Shown: in pieces, positions 11,775 to 20,924 of the stretch | Position numbering within the stretch: the first letter of the stretch is position 1 | Layout of the letters: each line of letters starts with the position of its first letter | IMG/VR virus record: IMGVR_UViG_3300042453_002197 | Span: 1-64,000 of that record | DNA: 64,000 nt | From: a virus | Reading direction: 5' to 3' (one strand) | The notes under the pieces: generated by a model | Seen by the model: the letters and a program-made list of their open reading frames with translations, nothing else | Databases searched by the model: none | Told to the model about the DNA's origin: nothing | Translations under genes and position numbers: made by a program

Positions 11775-13349
11775 TTATCTACGTGCTCTTGGCGCTTTTT
11801 GAAGTTCGTTTTGATCATTACCTTTTTTATAACTCTTTGCAGTAATACCCTTCACACCATACGTTACATCCTCAATGTCTTCTGGCTTCTTATACTTTGA
11901 CTGCGCAGGTAATTCATTAATTTCATCAGTGTCATCTTCAACATCGGCAGCATTATTCTTAAGAATCTTGAATGTAAAGTTACCTTTAATACCAGTACTG
12001 TAATAAGTTTTACTAGCACTAAATTTTACTCCTGTTACTGTGTCGCTGGGCCAAACAGTACGAAAATTTTCAATAGTCCAACTATCGCCACTTTCACTAG
12101 CAGAAGTATATACTTGAATTAATGCACCATTATTAAGAATTTCACTAGCTGCTTCACCAAATTTTGTTTTTTCATTTACGTGATCCGCTACTTTATGTGC
12201 GACTGCCGCTAATGCATGAAAATAAAGATTAACGTTTTCTGGATCATCAGTTTTTCGCTCTAAAATTAATTTCTTTAATTTAGAACTCATGGCCATATTC
12301 TTAACCGATACTAGTGTAACACGCGATTGACCTTTCAAACTTTTGATCATATCAGAGTCACCTGCATCTATAATACCATACTTTACACCAAGCACTAATG
12401 GTGCGCCGCCTTGGCCCGCTGTTACCATTTCTTGTATGACGCCTATAATTTCTTTATGCTTTCTAGCTAACTGTGGATTAGTACCACGTAATTCATTTAC
12501 AGCATCTAACAAATTTTTTGCACTAGCTTGTGCGCCGCCAGCACCTTTACTACTTACCTTTATCTTTTTGCCATCATCTGAAATTAGTATGCTATCACTT
12601 AGTCCTTCTGTTTTATCAGTGCCAAAATTTATACTTGTTCCAGAAAAACTATCTTGATTCAAAAATTTCATGGCTGCTTGTCCAGCATTGCCTCGATAAT
12701 TACCAGTTTGAAGAGCTATAGGATGCAACAGTTCACAAAAATAATCACGGAAAGCGGTAAAACTAATACCAGGCGGAGCATCAATAGTTAATGGTAATCG
12801 CTGACCACGTGATATATTTTTTGCAACTTTAGTTAAAGGACTATCAGTGCCAAACTTCTCAGCTATCTGCGAAACAATATCAGCAGGTGTTAAATTACTT
12901 TGGCGTGTTAATATATCCTGCGGGGTTAAACCAGCTTGTGTTTTTGCTGCACTTTTACTATTATACTTGTAGCCAGGAATTCCAGTTTGATTATCCCATT
13001 TATTTTGAGTTGGATCTAAATTTATTGATCTATATGGCTTAACATAAGCTAATCTACTTCCTTCTGGATTGTCAAATATTGCAATACCATAGGCACGATC
13101 ACTTTCTTTGAACTTGCTAATTAAATCAACATATGCTCCGGGAATGTTATTAACTCGCTGTTTTAAGTCATTGACCATTTCTTGATAAGATGGAAATTCA
13201 GTTGCATTTTCAGGATAAAAACGAACAGAATTAACATAAATTTTTTCATTTGGATTTGACGTACTTACAAATTCTTCACCGGTTTTTCTAGCTCCTAAAC
13301 CACGGCTCTCAACTATTAAGTTATCTAGTATGTTTATAAAATTTCGCAT
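11775..13349 (-). CDS. large conserved phage protein, possible internal head protein
   Basis: 524 aa from the ATG at 13349 (a longer frame begins at TTG inside the promoter). N-terminus MRNFINILDNLIVES ends in a possible gp21-type cleavage motif (I-V-E before S). A central GLSDSILISD...KIKVSSKG block has an acidic residue followed by K-x-S-S-K, slightly reminiscent of nuclease folds, but this is speculative. The C-terminal 70 residues are charged and low-complexity. GATAAATA box 8 nt upstream; no Shine-Dalgarno. Confidence 0.75.
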   Translation of the reverse strand: MRNFINILDNLIVESRGLGARKTGEEFVSTSNPNEKIYVNSVRFYPENATEFPSYQEMVNDLKQRVNNIPGAYVDLISKFKESDRAYGIAIFDNPEGSRLAYVKPYRSINLDPTQNKWDNQTGIPGYKYNSKSAAKTQAGLTPQDILTRQSNLTPADIVSQIAEKFGTDSPLTKVAKNISRGQRLPLTIDAPPGISFTAFRDYFCELLHPIALQTGNYRGNAGQAAMKFLNQDSFSGTSINFGTDKTEGLSDSILISDDGKKIKVSSKGAGGAQASAKNLLDAVNELRGTNPQLARKHKEIIGVIQEMVTAGQGGAPLVLGVKYGIIDAGDSDMIKSLKGQSRVTLVSVKNMAMSSKLKKLILERKTDDPENVNLYFHALAAVAHKVADHVNEKTKFGEAASEILNNGALIQVYTSASESGDSWTIENFRTVWPSDTVTGVKFSASKTYYSTGIKGNFTFKILKNNAADVEDDTDEINELPAQSKYKKPEDIEDVTYGVKGITAKSYKKGNDQNELQKAPRARR

Positions 13350-13357
13350 GATAACTA

Positions 13358-13365
13358 TATTTATC
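13358..13365 (-). promoter_or_regulatory. late promoter box GATAAATA
   Basis: 8 nt upstream of the ATG at 13349 with no ribosome site between; leaderless-type arrangement. Confidence 0.6.
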
Positions 13366-13372
13366 AAAAATA

Positions 13373-14153
13373 CTATGTTTTGTTGTGTCTAACAATATCA
13401 TCTTCTATACAGTTTTCACCGTATTGAATTTCAACTAATTTTAGTGGTACAGTGTCCTCATTGCACAACATATGCCATTCATTGGCGCTAATAGTTAAAA
13501 ATTCATGTTGATTTAGTTCGGTTCTTAATTCAGAATCACTGCTTCTATTAAGAGTATACACACTGGCTTTACCAGCAGCAACGAACCAAATTTCACTTCG
13601 TTTGGCGTGACGTTGCATACTCAGACAAGAACCAGGATCGACCGTTAATTCTTTTACTTTGGTTGTATTATCGTGTTCATGTAAAATTCTATAATAGCCC
13701 CATGGACGATCAGTTTTTGGCTTTCGCCAGTCTTGTAATATCCAACTACTTGAATTCTTTTTGTCTTCACCACCTACGCCAAAGGCAAAACTTAATCTAG
13801 GATTAACAATTTCCATTTCTGGAATATTTTCTTTAGTTCTATCTCCGCCGTTGGCAAAAATGATCTCATCGTTCGGAAAAATGTCTAATGTTTCACGAAT
13901 GAAATGCTTGGCGCTGCCATCAGCATCCGCGGCATCGTCAAAAAATACCACACTATCAACTATCTTTAAAGCTTGAATAATTGAAGTTCTTTCCCATATC
14001 GGCATAAATGGTCTACCTTTTTTTCTGGTCAACCATGTATCTGAATTAACACCAACAATAAGGTGGTCACCTAATTTTTTAGCCGCATGAAAATATGCTA
14101 TGTGTCCGCTGTGTAGCGGATCAAAATCCGCCAGTAACAAGAACTATCTTCAT
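13373..14153 (-). CDS. nucleotidyltransferase-cupin fusion with apparent frameshift
   Basis: N-terminal HxGH-type nucleotidyltransferase (DPLHSGH, then GVNSDTWLTRKKGRPF and WERTSII), related to the HldE/RfaE cytidylyl/adenylyltransferase family, followed from about residue 135 by a mannose-6-phosphate-isomerase-type cupin (RPWGYYRILH ... MQRHAKRSEIWFVAAG). The natural ATG at 14153, with AAGGAGG site, reads MKIVLVTGGF then TTT-TGA; the rest is in the +1 frame. A second, intact copy of this 5' end lies at 14939-14941 beyond the HNH gene. Either a real frameshift, a recoded site or a sequence error. Confidence 0.75.
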
Positions 14154-14155
14154 TG

Positions 14156-14869
14156 TTACACCTCCTTTTCAAATTTAGTTGATTTCATTTTTCTACCTTT
14201 TACATATCCACATGGTACTTCATGTTCAAAACAACACAAATTTTTATTTGTTAATGGATCATGATACCAATGTTTACCTCTATTACCATTACCCGCTGCA
14301 TGTCTCATTATTGGATCAGTCATTTGCAATAACGATTTAATTCTATAAGACTCTCGCATGGCAGGATCTTCAAATTGTTTTTTAGCAGCGTCTCTCCATC
14401 GTTGCAATGTTTCTTCTGAATATATTTTATTCATCCGTTTTGGCATAATCTGCATTGCTCTTTTAGCTTTCATTTTTGCTATCACTTCTTGAGAGTGTTT
14501 TTTCCCATAATATGGATTGTTTATACCTTTTTGATATTTAGAAATAATTTTTTTTGTATCAGAAATTATATTCTCATATACGTGAGATGTAACTTTATAT
14601 CGGTGTTGATACGAATTTTCTCTATTCATTAAACATCTTATTGCATAGGACATTTTCATTTTATTTTTACCACTAGTCATTTTTGTCAGTAATCGATGGC
14701 AAATAAAATGCTCTCTTGCAGTTAAAGCAACTATATTTTCTTTTTTATTACTGCCTCCTAAACTTTTTGGTATTATGTGATGTTTTTCAGTGTAGCCAAT
14801 AACTGGATTATTTTTTCTATTTTTTATTATAGAATTATACCACTTTGTATATTTGTTTTCAATAAACAT
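14156..14869 (-). CDS. HNH homing endonuclease with NUMOD3-like motif
   Basis: 237 aa. The HNH core HHIIPKSLGGSNKKENIVAL (residues 30-49) followed by H of REHFICHRLL. A NUMOD3-like segment NNPYYGKKHSQEVIAKM near residue 117 probably binds DNA. It interrupts the 5' end of the nucleotidyltransferase gene: coding copies of MKIVLVTGGF occur on both sides. Its last codons GAA AAG GAG GTG TAA provide the ribosome site for the downstream copy. TATAAATA box at 14892-14899 and GGAG site upstream. Confidence 0.88.
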   Translation of the reverse strand: MFIENKYTKWYNSIIKNRKNNPVIGYTEKHHIIPKSLGGSNKKENIVALTAREHFICHRLLTKMTSGKNKMKMSYAIRCLMNRENSYQHRYKVTSHVYENIISDTKKIISKYQKGINNPYYGKKHSQEVIAKMKAKRAMQIMPKRMNKIYSEETLQRWRDAAKKQFEDPAMRESYRIKSLLQMTDPIMRHAAGNGNRGKHWYHDPLTNKNLCCFEHEVPCGYVKGRKMKSTKFEKEV

Positions 14870-14890
14870 AATAACTCCATATAGTTATGA

Positions 14891-14941
14891 TTATTTATAC
14901 AACATGGGATCAAATCCACCCGTTACAAGAACTATCTTCAT
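14891..14941 (-). pseudogene. 5' remnant of the nucleotidyltransferase gene
   Basis: 16 codons, MKIVLVTGGFDPMLYK then stop. The first 12 match the expected start of the gene at 13373-14153, in the correct frame and in ATGA overlap with uvsY. It was evidently the original start before the HNH gene entered. Its stop lies within the TATAAATA promoter box of the HNH gene. Confidence 0.8.
14892..14899 (-). promoter_or_regulatory. late promoter box TATAAATA
   Basis: T4 late consensus on minus, about 22 nt upstream of the HNH start codon. Confidence 0.65.
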
Positions 14942-15390
14942 AGTGAAACATCCTCCATACCCGCTGTTCTTAATCTTGCCACATGTCCTAACATAAAGTT
15001 TTTACTCTCTAAACCTTTTATTAGACCTAGCCACTTATTTCTAATTAATGCAACTTCATTAATCAGAGTTTCATAGTCAATTACTTCATCTTCTCCATCA
15101 ACGTATTTTTCAGCATCTCTACTACTTAGAGCACGCGGATATGACTCTAAATATTTTTGAAAGTGTTTACGTCTGATTTTTCGTAATTGAATATTCATAT
15201 AATTCAGCACTGCTTCGATTTCTTGAAGCTGATTAAATCGTCGTTCAGTTATACCTGGCAAATCAGCAACATTACGTTCTAATTTGCCACGAATAGAACA
15301 TTCAATTTTTGCCTGAACTAATTCATCTTCATAGTATGAAATAAAATCAGGTAATTTACCCAAGTCTTGTATTATTTGACTATACCACAT
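14938..15390 (-). CDS. uvsY: recombination mediator UvsY
   Basis: 150 aa, close to T4 UvsY (137 aa). Helical, charged protein; the ELVQAKIECSIRGKLERNVA and MNIQLRKIRRKHFQKYL segments fit UvsY. It loads UvsX onto gp32-covered ssDNA in recombination-dependent replication and repair. Gene order uvsX - small gene - uvsY - and nearby gp32 supports the call. Starts by one-base overlap with the small gene upstream. Confidence 0.85.
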   Translation of the reverse strand: MWYSQIIQDLGKLPDFISYYEDELVQAKIECSIRGKLERNVADLPGITERRFNQLQEIEAVLNYMNIQLRKIRRKHFQKYLESYPRALSSRDAEKYVDGEDEVIDYETLINEVALIRNKWLGLIKGLESKNFMLGHVARLRTAGMEDVSL

Positions 15391-15632
15391 TAATTTTCGT
15401 AATCATCTGAACCATCAAACTCATCCACTTCGCTTTCGCCAGCATACTCTTCGTAGCTACGTTTGGTGTATGAATCTGTAGCTTTGAATTCCGTAAGTTG
15501 CTCATCTGATAGAGCATCAATCAGATAGCTCATTAAGGTATCGCTGGCCTCTTGTCTATCCTTTGATGGAATATATTGCTTTAGAGTTTGATATGTTTCT
15601 ATTAATACGTCTGTCTCAATGTTCATGTTCAA
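15390..15632 (-). CDS. conserved small acidic protein between uvsX and uvsY
   Basis: 80 aa with a helical N-terminus (IETYQTLKQYIPSKDRQEA) and a strongly acidic C-terminal tail (ESEVDEFDGSDDYEN). Such acidic small proteins are found between uvsX and uvsY in marine myoviruses, function unknown. Directly abuts uvsX and overlaps uvsY by one base. ATG choice between residues 1 and 3 is open. Confidence 0.75.
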   Translation of the reverse strand: MNMNIETDVLIETYQTLKQYIPSKDRQEASDTLMSYLIDALSDEQLTEFKATDSYTKRSYEEYAGESEVDEFDGSDDYEN

Positions 15633-16664
15633 TTATACCTTTGTTTTTTTATTACTTATATCAGACATAATTGTATCTAAACTATTTTCCTCGTTACGTT
15701 CCCATGCTTTTCTAAACTGTTTAATGATTACTCCATCATCATTAACATATTTCAAGCTGTTGCCATCTTTTTGCAACAAACCCTTGCCTTCAAAAAGATC
15801 AACTAGTCCACTATATGGATTCAATCCGGTTTCATATGGAATTTTTACTTGTACACTTTCAAAAGGCTTGGAATAACGTGTTTTCATAATTTTACATGCA
15901 CTACGAATACCGCGCACTTCGGTAATCTTATTGCCATCCTCATCCTCTTTGAGTTTGAGTTTCTTCATAGCAACTACGATACTACTTGCATATATAAATC
16001 CTTGGCCACCCGAAATCTTATCATCTGGGTCAAACATGTCCTGACTTGCATATGTATGATTTGTGGCAACTAATCCAATATTCAAATCACCAAACATATT
16101 AACACAGTTACGAACAAGTGCGGTTAGTGCTTTGGGCTTGCGACCTAAATCACCTTTAAGATCACCACTTTCAAACTGATTAACATCAGTCGGAGTCAAC
16201 AACATACCAATACTGTCAAGTACAAATAATACCTTTGGTCGTTGATCTTCTGGCATTGTTTTATATTCTTTGACAAATTCACTAATCAATTTGGCCACAT
16301 CATCAATCATGGCCATGTTTAACTTTAGTAACTTATCTTCACTAGTATCTACCCCAAGTGCTTTCAGCCAAGTTTCATCTAGTGCGTTTTCTGTATCGAT
16401 CAAAATTACATAGATTCCACGTTCCTGTGCATTTCGCACTAGATTACCACTGCATATAAAACTTTTGCCACTGCCACTCTCACCGGCGAATACCGTTACT
16501 TTTCCCATGGGAATTCCAAGATTGAAATCACCGCTAATAAGATAGTTTAATGCATAACTTCCCGTACTAATCCAATCAGTTGGATCATTAAATCCAACAC
16601 TAATTCCTTCAATTGATTTTGTTACTGATTTTCTAAATTTTGCTACGTCAAATGGTTTAGCCAT
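15633..16664 (-). CDS. uvsX: UvsX RecA-like recombinase
   Basis: 343 aa. Walker A GESGSGKS (about residue 55), Walker B VLFVLDSIGML (about 148), and ATNHTYASQ after it, as in T4 UvsX. Binds ssDNA and ATP, catalyses strand invasion for recombination-dependent replication. AAAAGGA ribosome site 8 nt before ATG. Lies after the gp32 terminator at 16701-16724, so probably has its own promoter (TATAAACT, 16688-16695, is a poor late-core match). Confidence 0.95.
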   Translation of the reverse strand: MAKPFDVAKFRKSVTKSIEGISVGFNDPTDWISTGSYALNYLISGDFNLGIPMGKVTVFAGESGSGKSFICSGNLVRNAQERGIYVILIDTENALDETWLKALGVDTSEDKLLKLNMAMIDDVAKLISEFVKEYKTMPEDQRPKVLFVLDSIGMLLTPTDVNQFESGDLKGDLGRKPKALTALVRNCVNMFGDLNIGLVATNHTYASQDMFDPDDKISGGQGFIYASSIVVAMKKLKLKEDEDGNKITEVRGIRSACKIMKTRYSKPFESVQVKIPYETGLNPYSGLVDLFEGKGLLQKDGNSLKYVNDDGVIIKQFRKAWERNEENSLDTIMSDISNKKTKV

Positions 16665-16700
16665 ACTATATTCCTTTTAATTACAATAGTTTATACGAAA

Positions 16701-16724
16701 AAAGGGTACTGTTACATACCCTTT
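16701..16724 (-). terminator. terminator after gp32
   Basis: Minus strand: AAAGGGTA/TACCCTTT stem followed by a run of T. 23 bp after the gp32 stop codon. Confidence 0.8.
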
Positions 16725-16746
16725 GTGTGGTTGTTTTATTTTTTAA

Positions 16747-17790
16747 TTAAGCTTTTTGACGATTACGAATCATAGCCAAAATATCTTCTGCACGTTGTGC
16801 AGGCTTAACTGTTATAGATGGCTGTGATTTTACCTCTGGTACAAACGGAGAATCATCATCTTCGTCTGGTGTAGATACTGGTGATTTCACAGACGCTGTT
16901 TTAGTAGCCGATGTCATAGATATAGAACTATTGTTTTCGGCTCTCTTTGGTGAAGGAGTTTCTTCATCATCGCCACCATAACTAACTTTACCTCCAGAAG
17001 TAAAGCCAAGTGGCTTAAAGTATGATGCCCAACGTTCAGCATCGTACAGTTCACCATTTACGCTAGCCTCGAACATTTCTTTAATTATTGAAACTTCTTC
17101 AGGAGTTGGCTTCTTAGGCAAAAAGTCTGCCAAATTAAACAGTCCATATTGTTCAATTGCTGCCAATTCTGCTTGAGACAATGCACTTTCTTTACGAGCC
17201 CATGAACTGGTGCTGTAATCAGCATATCCACCCTTGCTTGTTTTCTTGATATTAAAATCAAGACCTTGCTCATAATCAGTTGGCATATTTTCCAACTCTG
17301 GATCTAGCAATGCATTCTTTACCAGATTGAAAATCTGTGGGCTAATTACGAACCTACGAATAGGATTCGCTGGTTGCTTGTCGTCTTGTACGGGATTATC
17401 ACGAACAAATCCTTGAAACAGATAGCTCTTCTTTTTCCAGTACTTACGACCCATTTCTTCCATGCTCTTGTCCTTGAACCAAGTTCTGACTTCAGTCAAA
17501 ATTGGACAGGATTCATTCCACATTTCCATACATGGAACTTGTACAGTAACAAGCTTGCTTTCTGCTTGACCCTTTACACCGATAAAAGGTAGCTTAATTG
17601 TTAGTTTTTCTAGCCAAAAGTATGGATTTTTTTGATTTGCGTCTGGGAGAAATCTAACGCGAGTGATTGTATTTTCTGGCATATTCCAATGTGCGAATAA
17701 GCCGTTGTCTGCTCCCATTGAACTACCAGAAAGTTTGGTATTTTCTTGTTCTTGTAGTTTTGCTCTAATTTGTGCTAATGTTGTTGCCAT
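16747..17790 (-). CDS. 32: single-stranded DNA-binding protein gp32
   Basis: 347 aa. N-terminal self-association region, OB-fold core with RVRFLPDANQKNPYFWLEKL and CMEMWNESCPIL (two Cys of the possible zinc site), and an acidic, Ser/Thr-rich C-terminal tail (EDDDSPFVPE) for protein partners. Coats ssDNA in replication and recombination with UvsX/UvsY. AAGGA ribosome site. Late box GATAAATA at 17866-17873 upstream. Confidence 0.93.
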   Translation of the reverse strand: MATTLAQIRAKLQEQENTKLSGSSMGADNGLFAHWNMPENTITRVRFLPDANQKNPYFWLEKLTIKLPFIGVKGQAESKLVTVQVPCMEMWNESCPILTEVRTWFKDKSMEEMGRKYWKKKSYLFQGFVRDNPVQDDKQPANPIRRFVISPQIFNLVKNALLDPELENMPTDYEQGLDFNIKKTSKGGYADYSTSSWARKESALSQAELAAIEQYGLFNLADFLPKKPTPEEVSIIKEMFEASVNGELYDAERWASYFKPLGFTSGGKVSYGGDDEETPSPKRAENNSSISMTSATKTASVKSPVSTPDEDDDSPFVPEVKSQPSITVKPAQRAEDILAMIRNRQKA

Positions 17791-17865
17791 GATGTTTTTC
17801 CTTAATGTTTAACCATGATGATGTGCCTAGATACAAAGTCGCCCTGTGCAACTTTGTAACATTAT

Positions 17866-17873
17866 TATTTATC
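17866..17873 (-). promoter_or_regulatory. late promoter box GATAAATA upstream of gp32
   Basis: On minus, with an untranslated leader of about 70 nt to the gp32 ATG. That leader could hold a translational operator as in T4, but I see no clear pseudoknot. Confidence 0.5.
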
Positions 17874-17944
17874 TTTTTTCTTGGAAGATGTAAATTTTCT
17901 TAGGCATGAAGCACATTATATGCATCACATAATCGAAAATCAAT

Positions 17945-19327
17945 TTATTTGGCTAAACCGGCTAACTGAAGAAGTTTTGATATATCTTGTTCCATTACGC
18001 CTTTGCCATTTGGTAGTTCTCTATCAAATGTACTACTACCATAGGAACCATAGTCGTAATTTCTAACTTTCATAGGCGGAAATTTTTCTGTTGGATCATG
18101 GGAGGCAATGATGTCTTTTGCTCGCTCAACTTCTGATTTACTTGTGAAGTAAAAAATACCATCAATAAGTTTGTAATCAAAATTATTTTTATCCAACAAA
18201 TTAGTAAGACTTGAGCTTTCAACATCATAATCAAATTCACTATTTGAATCCATGTCTCTGGGAGTAGGACTAATAGTATTAACGTCTGTACTCATGTCCT
18301 CAATCATATTATTGGCCCAGGATTCAAATTCTTTACCTATTCCACCAACATCAGTTTCGTAAGCTTTTTTGACTACAGGTAATGCACTCATTAATCTATC
18401 ATCGAATATTCTTTTTACAAAACGCTCTTTTAATTCATTTAAATCTATACTGTCATCAGTTTCATCTAACTCTGGAGTCCATAAATTTTTATATTGATCG
18501 TAACCTCGTTGACTACGCATGGTAAATAAATCACGATGTAATTTACCATAGTAGTTTATAGCCGATTCAATCATTTGATTAGTTTCAACGTCTTCAAATG
18601 TTCTACCACGCATGTTTCGCACAAACGTCTTTAGTGATTTCATTTCTGAAACAATTTTAGTAATATGTTTACCGAAATCATCATGTAGATGACCACCATT
18701 TTTAACATGTCTTGCAAAGACTCTAGCACCATTTAAGGTAGTACCCTCTGGTAATTTATATCTCTCACCTTCAGCATTTTCTATATAAAAAGTGCTTATA
18801 TTTCTACTTCTTGCGGCTGGATCAGTATCATCAATGATAGGTTTGCTATGTCTGGTAATTATTCGAACATCATCTAAATTTTCATAGCTACTTTTACTTG
18901 TGCCATAACGTTTAGATTCACTAACTTCATTTTTGTTTTTTGTGGTATCAGTGCTTTTAATATGTACTAAATCTTTAATGTTTAAGCCGCTTTTATCAAT
19001 GTCTCTGACATCGAAAGTTTCAATAGTAGGATAATTACTTTTAGCAAAAAGACGTAAACTTTTTAAATAGTCAAACCATTCTTTTTTATCGGTAGGATCC
19101 AAAAATTTATCTATGTTTTTATCATAGTATACTTTTAAAGTATTGTTGATCAAAGAAATATTTACATGTCCTAATGATCTACCATCCTTTTCAAAATCGA
19201 AATAGTAAAATCTTGCAGTTTCAGGATCAAGAGTTGTTTGTAGCTTTTCATCTTTGATTACCAAATTTGAAAATCTATTTCTAATCTTGTTAAAGAGTTC
19301 TTTTGCTACTAAATTTAATTCGTCCAT
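17945..19327 (-). CDS. conserved hypothetical, likely virion or packaging-associated
   Basis: 460 aa from the ATG at 19327; a longer frame starts at GTG inside the promoter. Mostly charged, with a region of helices around residues 215-310 and no catalytic motif I recognise. The C-terminus ends in MEQDISKLLQLAGLAK, a short amphipathic tail also common in head-associated proteins of these phages. Lies immediately after gp17. GATAAATA ends 5 nt before ATG. Confidence 0.7.
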   Translation of the reverse strand: MDELNLVAKELFNKIRNRFSNLVIKDEKLQTTLDPETARFYYFDFEKDGRSLGHVNISLINNTLKVYYDKNIDKFLDPTDKKEWFDYLKSLRLFAKSNYPTIETFDVRDIDKSGLNIKDLVHIKSTDTTKNKNEVSESKRYGTSKSSYENLDDVRIITRHSKPIIDDTDPAARSRNISTFYIENAEGERYKLPEGTTLNGARVFARHVKNGGHLHDDFGKHITKIVSEMKSLKTFVRNMRGRTFEDVETNQMIESAINYYGKLHRDLFTMRSQRGYDQYKNLWTPELDETDDSIDLNELKERFVKRIFDDRLMSALPVVKKAYETDVGGIGKEFESWANNMIEDMSTDVNTISPTPRDMDSNSEFDYDVESSSLTNLLDKNNFDYKLIDGIFYFTSKSEVERAKDIIASHDPTEKFPPMKVRNYDYGSYGSSTFDRELPNGKGVMEQDISKLLQLAGLAK

Positions 19328-19332
19328 AGTTT

Positions 19333-19340
19333 TATTTATC
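19333..19340 (-). promoter_or_regulatory. late promoter box GATAAATA
   Basis: 5 nt before the ATG at 19327; leaderless arrangement. Confidence 0.6.
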
Positions 19341-19344
19341 ACAT

Positions 19345-20898
19345 CTAAGCAATAATAAATGGCATTGGCAATACTAGATCATCTGATTTATCTTTTAATT
19401 GTTCATCTAAATTCATATCAAATTCTCTCAGGAATGTTGCCATTCTCACTGCTAATAATAAAGCCATAACTAAATCATCTGTTTCGCCTGCTTTTGCCTG
19501 AAAGGTAACACCAGACGCAACAAACGTTTTAAGTTCACTTATTAAGTTTTTACTAGCAACAGTCATTTTTTTATTTTCAATCAAACTTTTCAATTTACTA
19601 CATACTGCAATTTTTGATTTATTAGTAGTTGTAAATCCTTTTCTATAAGCACGGGTAGTACCCGCCCGTTTCGGTTCACTTAGAAACACACCTTTGATGT
19701 TTTCTTCTCCGATTTCAGATATTGCCAGTAAAGCTGCTTCACCTATTGCATTATTTTCTACACTGTAATACACAGTATTTGAAGTTTGTGTTACTTCAAC
19801 TAATGTTTTAGTAATTTCAGATAAGATTTTTATTTGTTGTTGAATTGGTGTTTTATTGTGAGTCCATTCAGCAACTTGATACATTGATGGCAATTCAAGC
19901 ACTTGAATAGCTGCCGGATCGCCACCAGTGCCCAAACTTGGGTCTAAAGCTACTATATATGTTTTGTTTGCTTCTGGTTTTTTATACCAACGAATTTGTC
20001 CCTGCTTTGTCAGTGGATCTATACCACCTAACTCAAGCAATGTAATTGAATTTATTAGGGTTTCTTCTTCGATAATAAATTCACAGTTCATTTCTCTACG
20101 AAAACGTTCTTCACCTAACTGAGCCCGTTGTTGTTTTTCCCAATTTTCATCACGGTCTGGATGTTCTTGCCAGTAACTACGGAAAGCCTTGAAACCATTT
20201 ATTCCTATCTCGGTTTCATTGCCATATTCATCCACACATTTGTTTGCTTGTTTCCAAATAATAGCAAATTGATCTTCATCACTGTTCGGTGTACTAGTAA
20301 TTATACATTTACCACCAGTTGCTAGAGTTGGACTGATAGATGTCCAGAATTCTTTTGCCATTCGTGGTTTTACGAATGCAAACTCATCTAAGTACAATAG
20401 TGATATAGCCATACCACGACCTGTATTATCTGTTGTAGTTGTGCTGACAATACGCGATCCATTATCGAAATCTATGTTACCTTTATTGTATGTAGTTACA
20501 CCTGCACGTATAAAATCTGGAACACTTTCATATCCATATCTTATACGTTGCATTATTTCTTGTGATCCTGTATATTTGTGCGCTGCAACCAGAATAGTAC
20601 TATCTGGTACAAACATAGCATACCATAACAGATATCCGGCAGCAGTGGTCGATTTGCCAGTTTGTCGTGGCATCAGACTAATGCTGAATCTATACTTATG
20701 ATAAGAATTTACTAATCTTTTTTGATATTCAAAAGGACTATATCTAAGTCTTCCCTTTACGGGATGCTGTATATAAAAATAATTACTTAAAAAGTATTCT
20801 GGTCCGGTAATAGGATCTGCACACTTTAGTATTTCATTTATTTGTTCTAATGTGTAAGATTCTTGTAAGTTTGGCTTTTTAATTAAAATTGATTCCAT
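19345..20898 (-). CDS. 17: terminase large subunit gp17
   Basis: 517 aa. ATPase Walker A SLMPRQTGKSTTAAGYLL (about residue 77), Walker B with YLDEFAFV (about 170), coupling motif IITSTPN; C-terminal RNase-H-type nuclease with ALDPSLGTGGDPAAIQVLEL and later acidic residues (ETDDLVMALLLAV). Packages DNA into the prohead with gp16. AATAAATA box 6 nt upstream of ATG, no ribosome site. Confidence 0.97.
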   Translation of the reverse strand: MESILIKKPNLQESYTLEQINEILKCADPITGPEYFLSNYFYIQHPVKGRLRYSPFEYQKRLVNSYHKYRFSISLMPRQTGKSTTAAGYLLWYAMFVPDSTILVAAHKYTGSQEIMQRIRYGYESVPDFIRAGVTTYNKGNIDFDNGSRIVSTTTTDNTGRGMAISLLYLDEFAFVKPRMAKEFWTSISPTLATGGKCIITSTPNSDEDQFAIIWKQANKCVDEYGNETEIGINGFKAFRSYWQEHPDRDENWEKQQRAQLGEERFRREMNCEFIIEEETLINSITLLELGGIDPLTKQGQIRWYKKPEANKTYIVALDPSLGTGGDPAAIQVLELPSMYQVAEWTHNKTPIQQQIKILSEITKTLVEVTQTSNTVYYSVENNAIGEAALLAISEIGEENIKGVFLSEPKRAGTTRAYRKGFTTTNKSKIAVCSKLKSLIENKKMTVASKNLISELKTFVASGVTFQAKAGETDDLVMALLLAVRMATFLREFDMNLDEQLKDKSDDLVLPMPFIIA

Positions 20899-20904
20899 AA
20901 TATC

Positions 20905-20912
20905 TATTTATT
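20905..20912 (-). promoter_or_regulatory. late promoter box AATAAATA
   Basis: 6 nt upstream of the gp17 ATG. Confidence 0.5.
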
Positions 20913-20924
20913 ATAGAATTTTTT

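Noticed and set aside
12343-12657. 104-aa plus-strand open frame
   Set aside because: Shadow of the large gene at 11775-13349.
11775-13349. Restriction endonuclease call
   Set aside because: A single D...KxSSK stretch is not enough without a clear PD-(D/E)xK core.
14892-14899. TATAAATA as certain start of a downstream late operon
   Set aside because: It lies in the remnant coding end and could be coincidental; kept only as a candidate promoter for the HNH gene.
16688-16695. TATAAACT as late promoter of uvsX
   Set aside because: Differs from NATAAATA at two of the core positions; not listed as a promoter feature.
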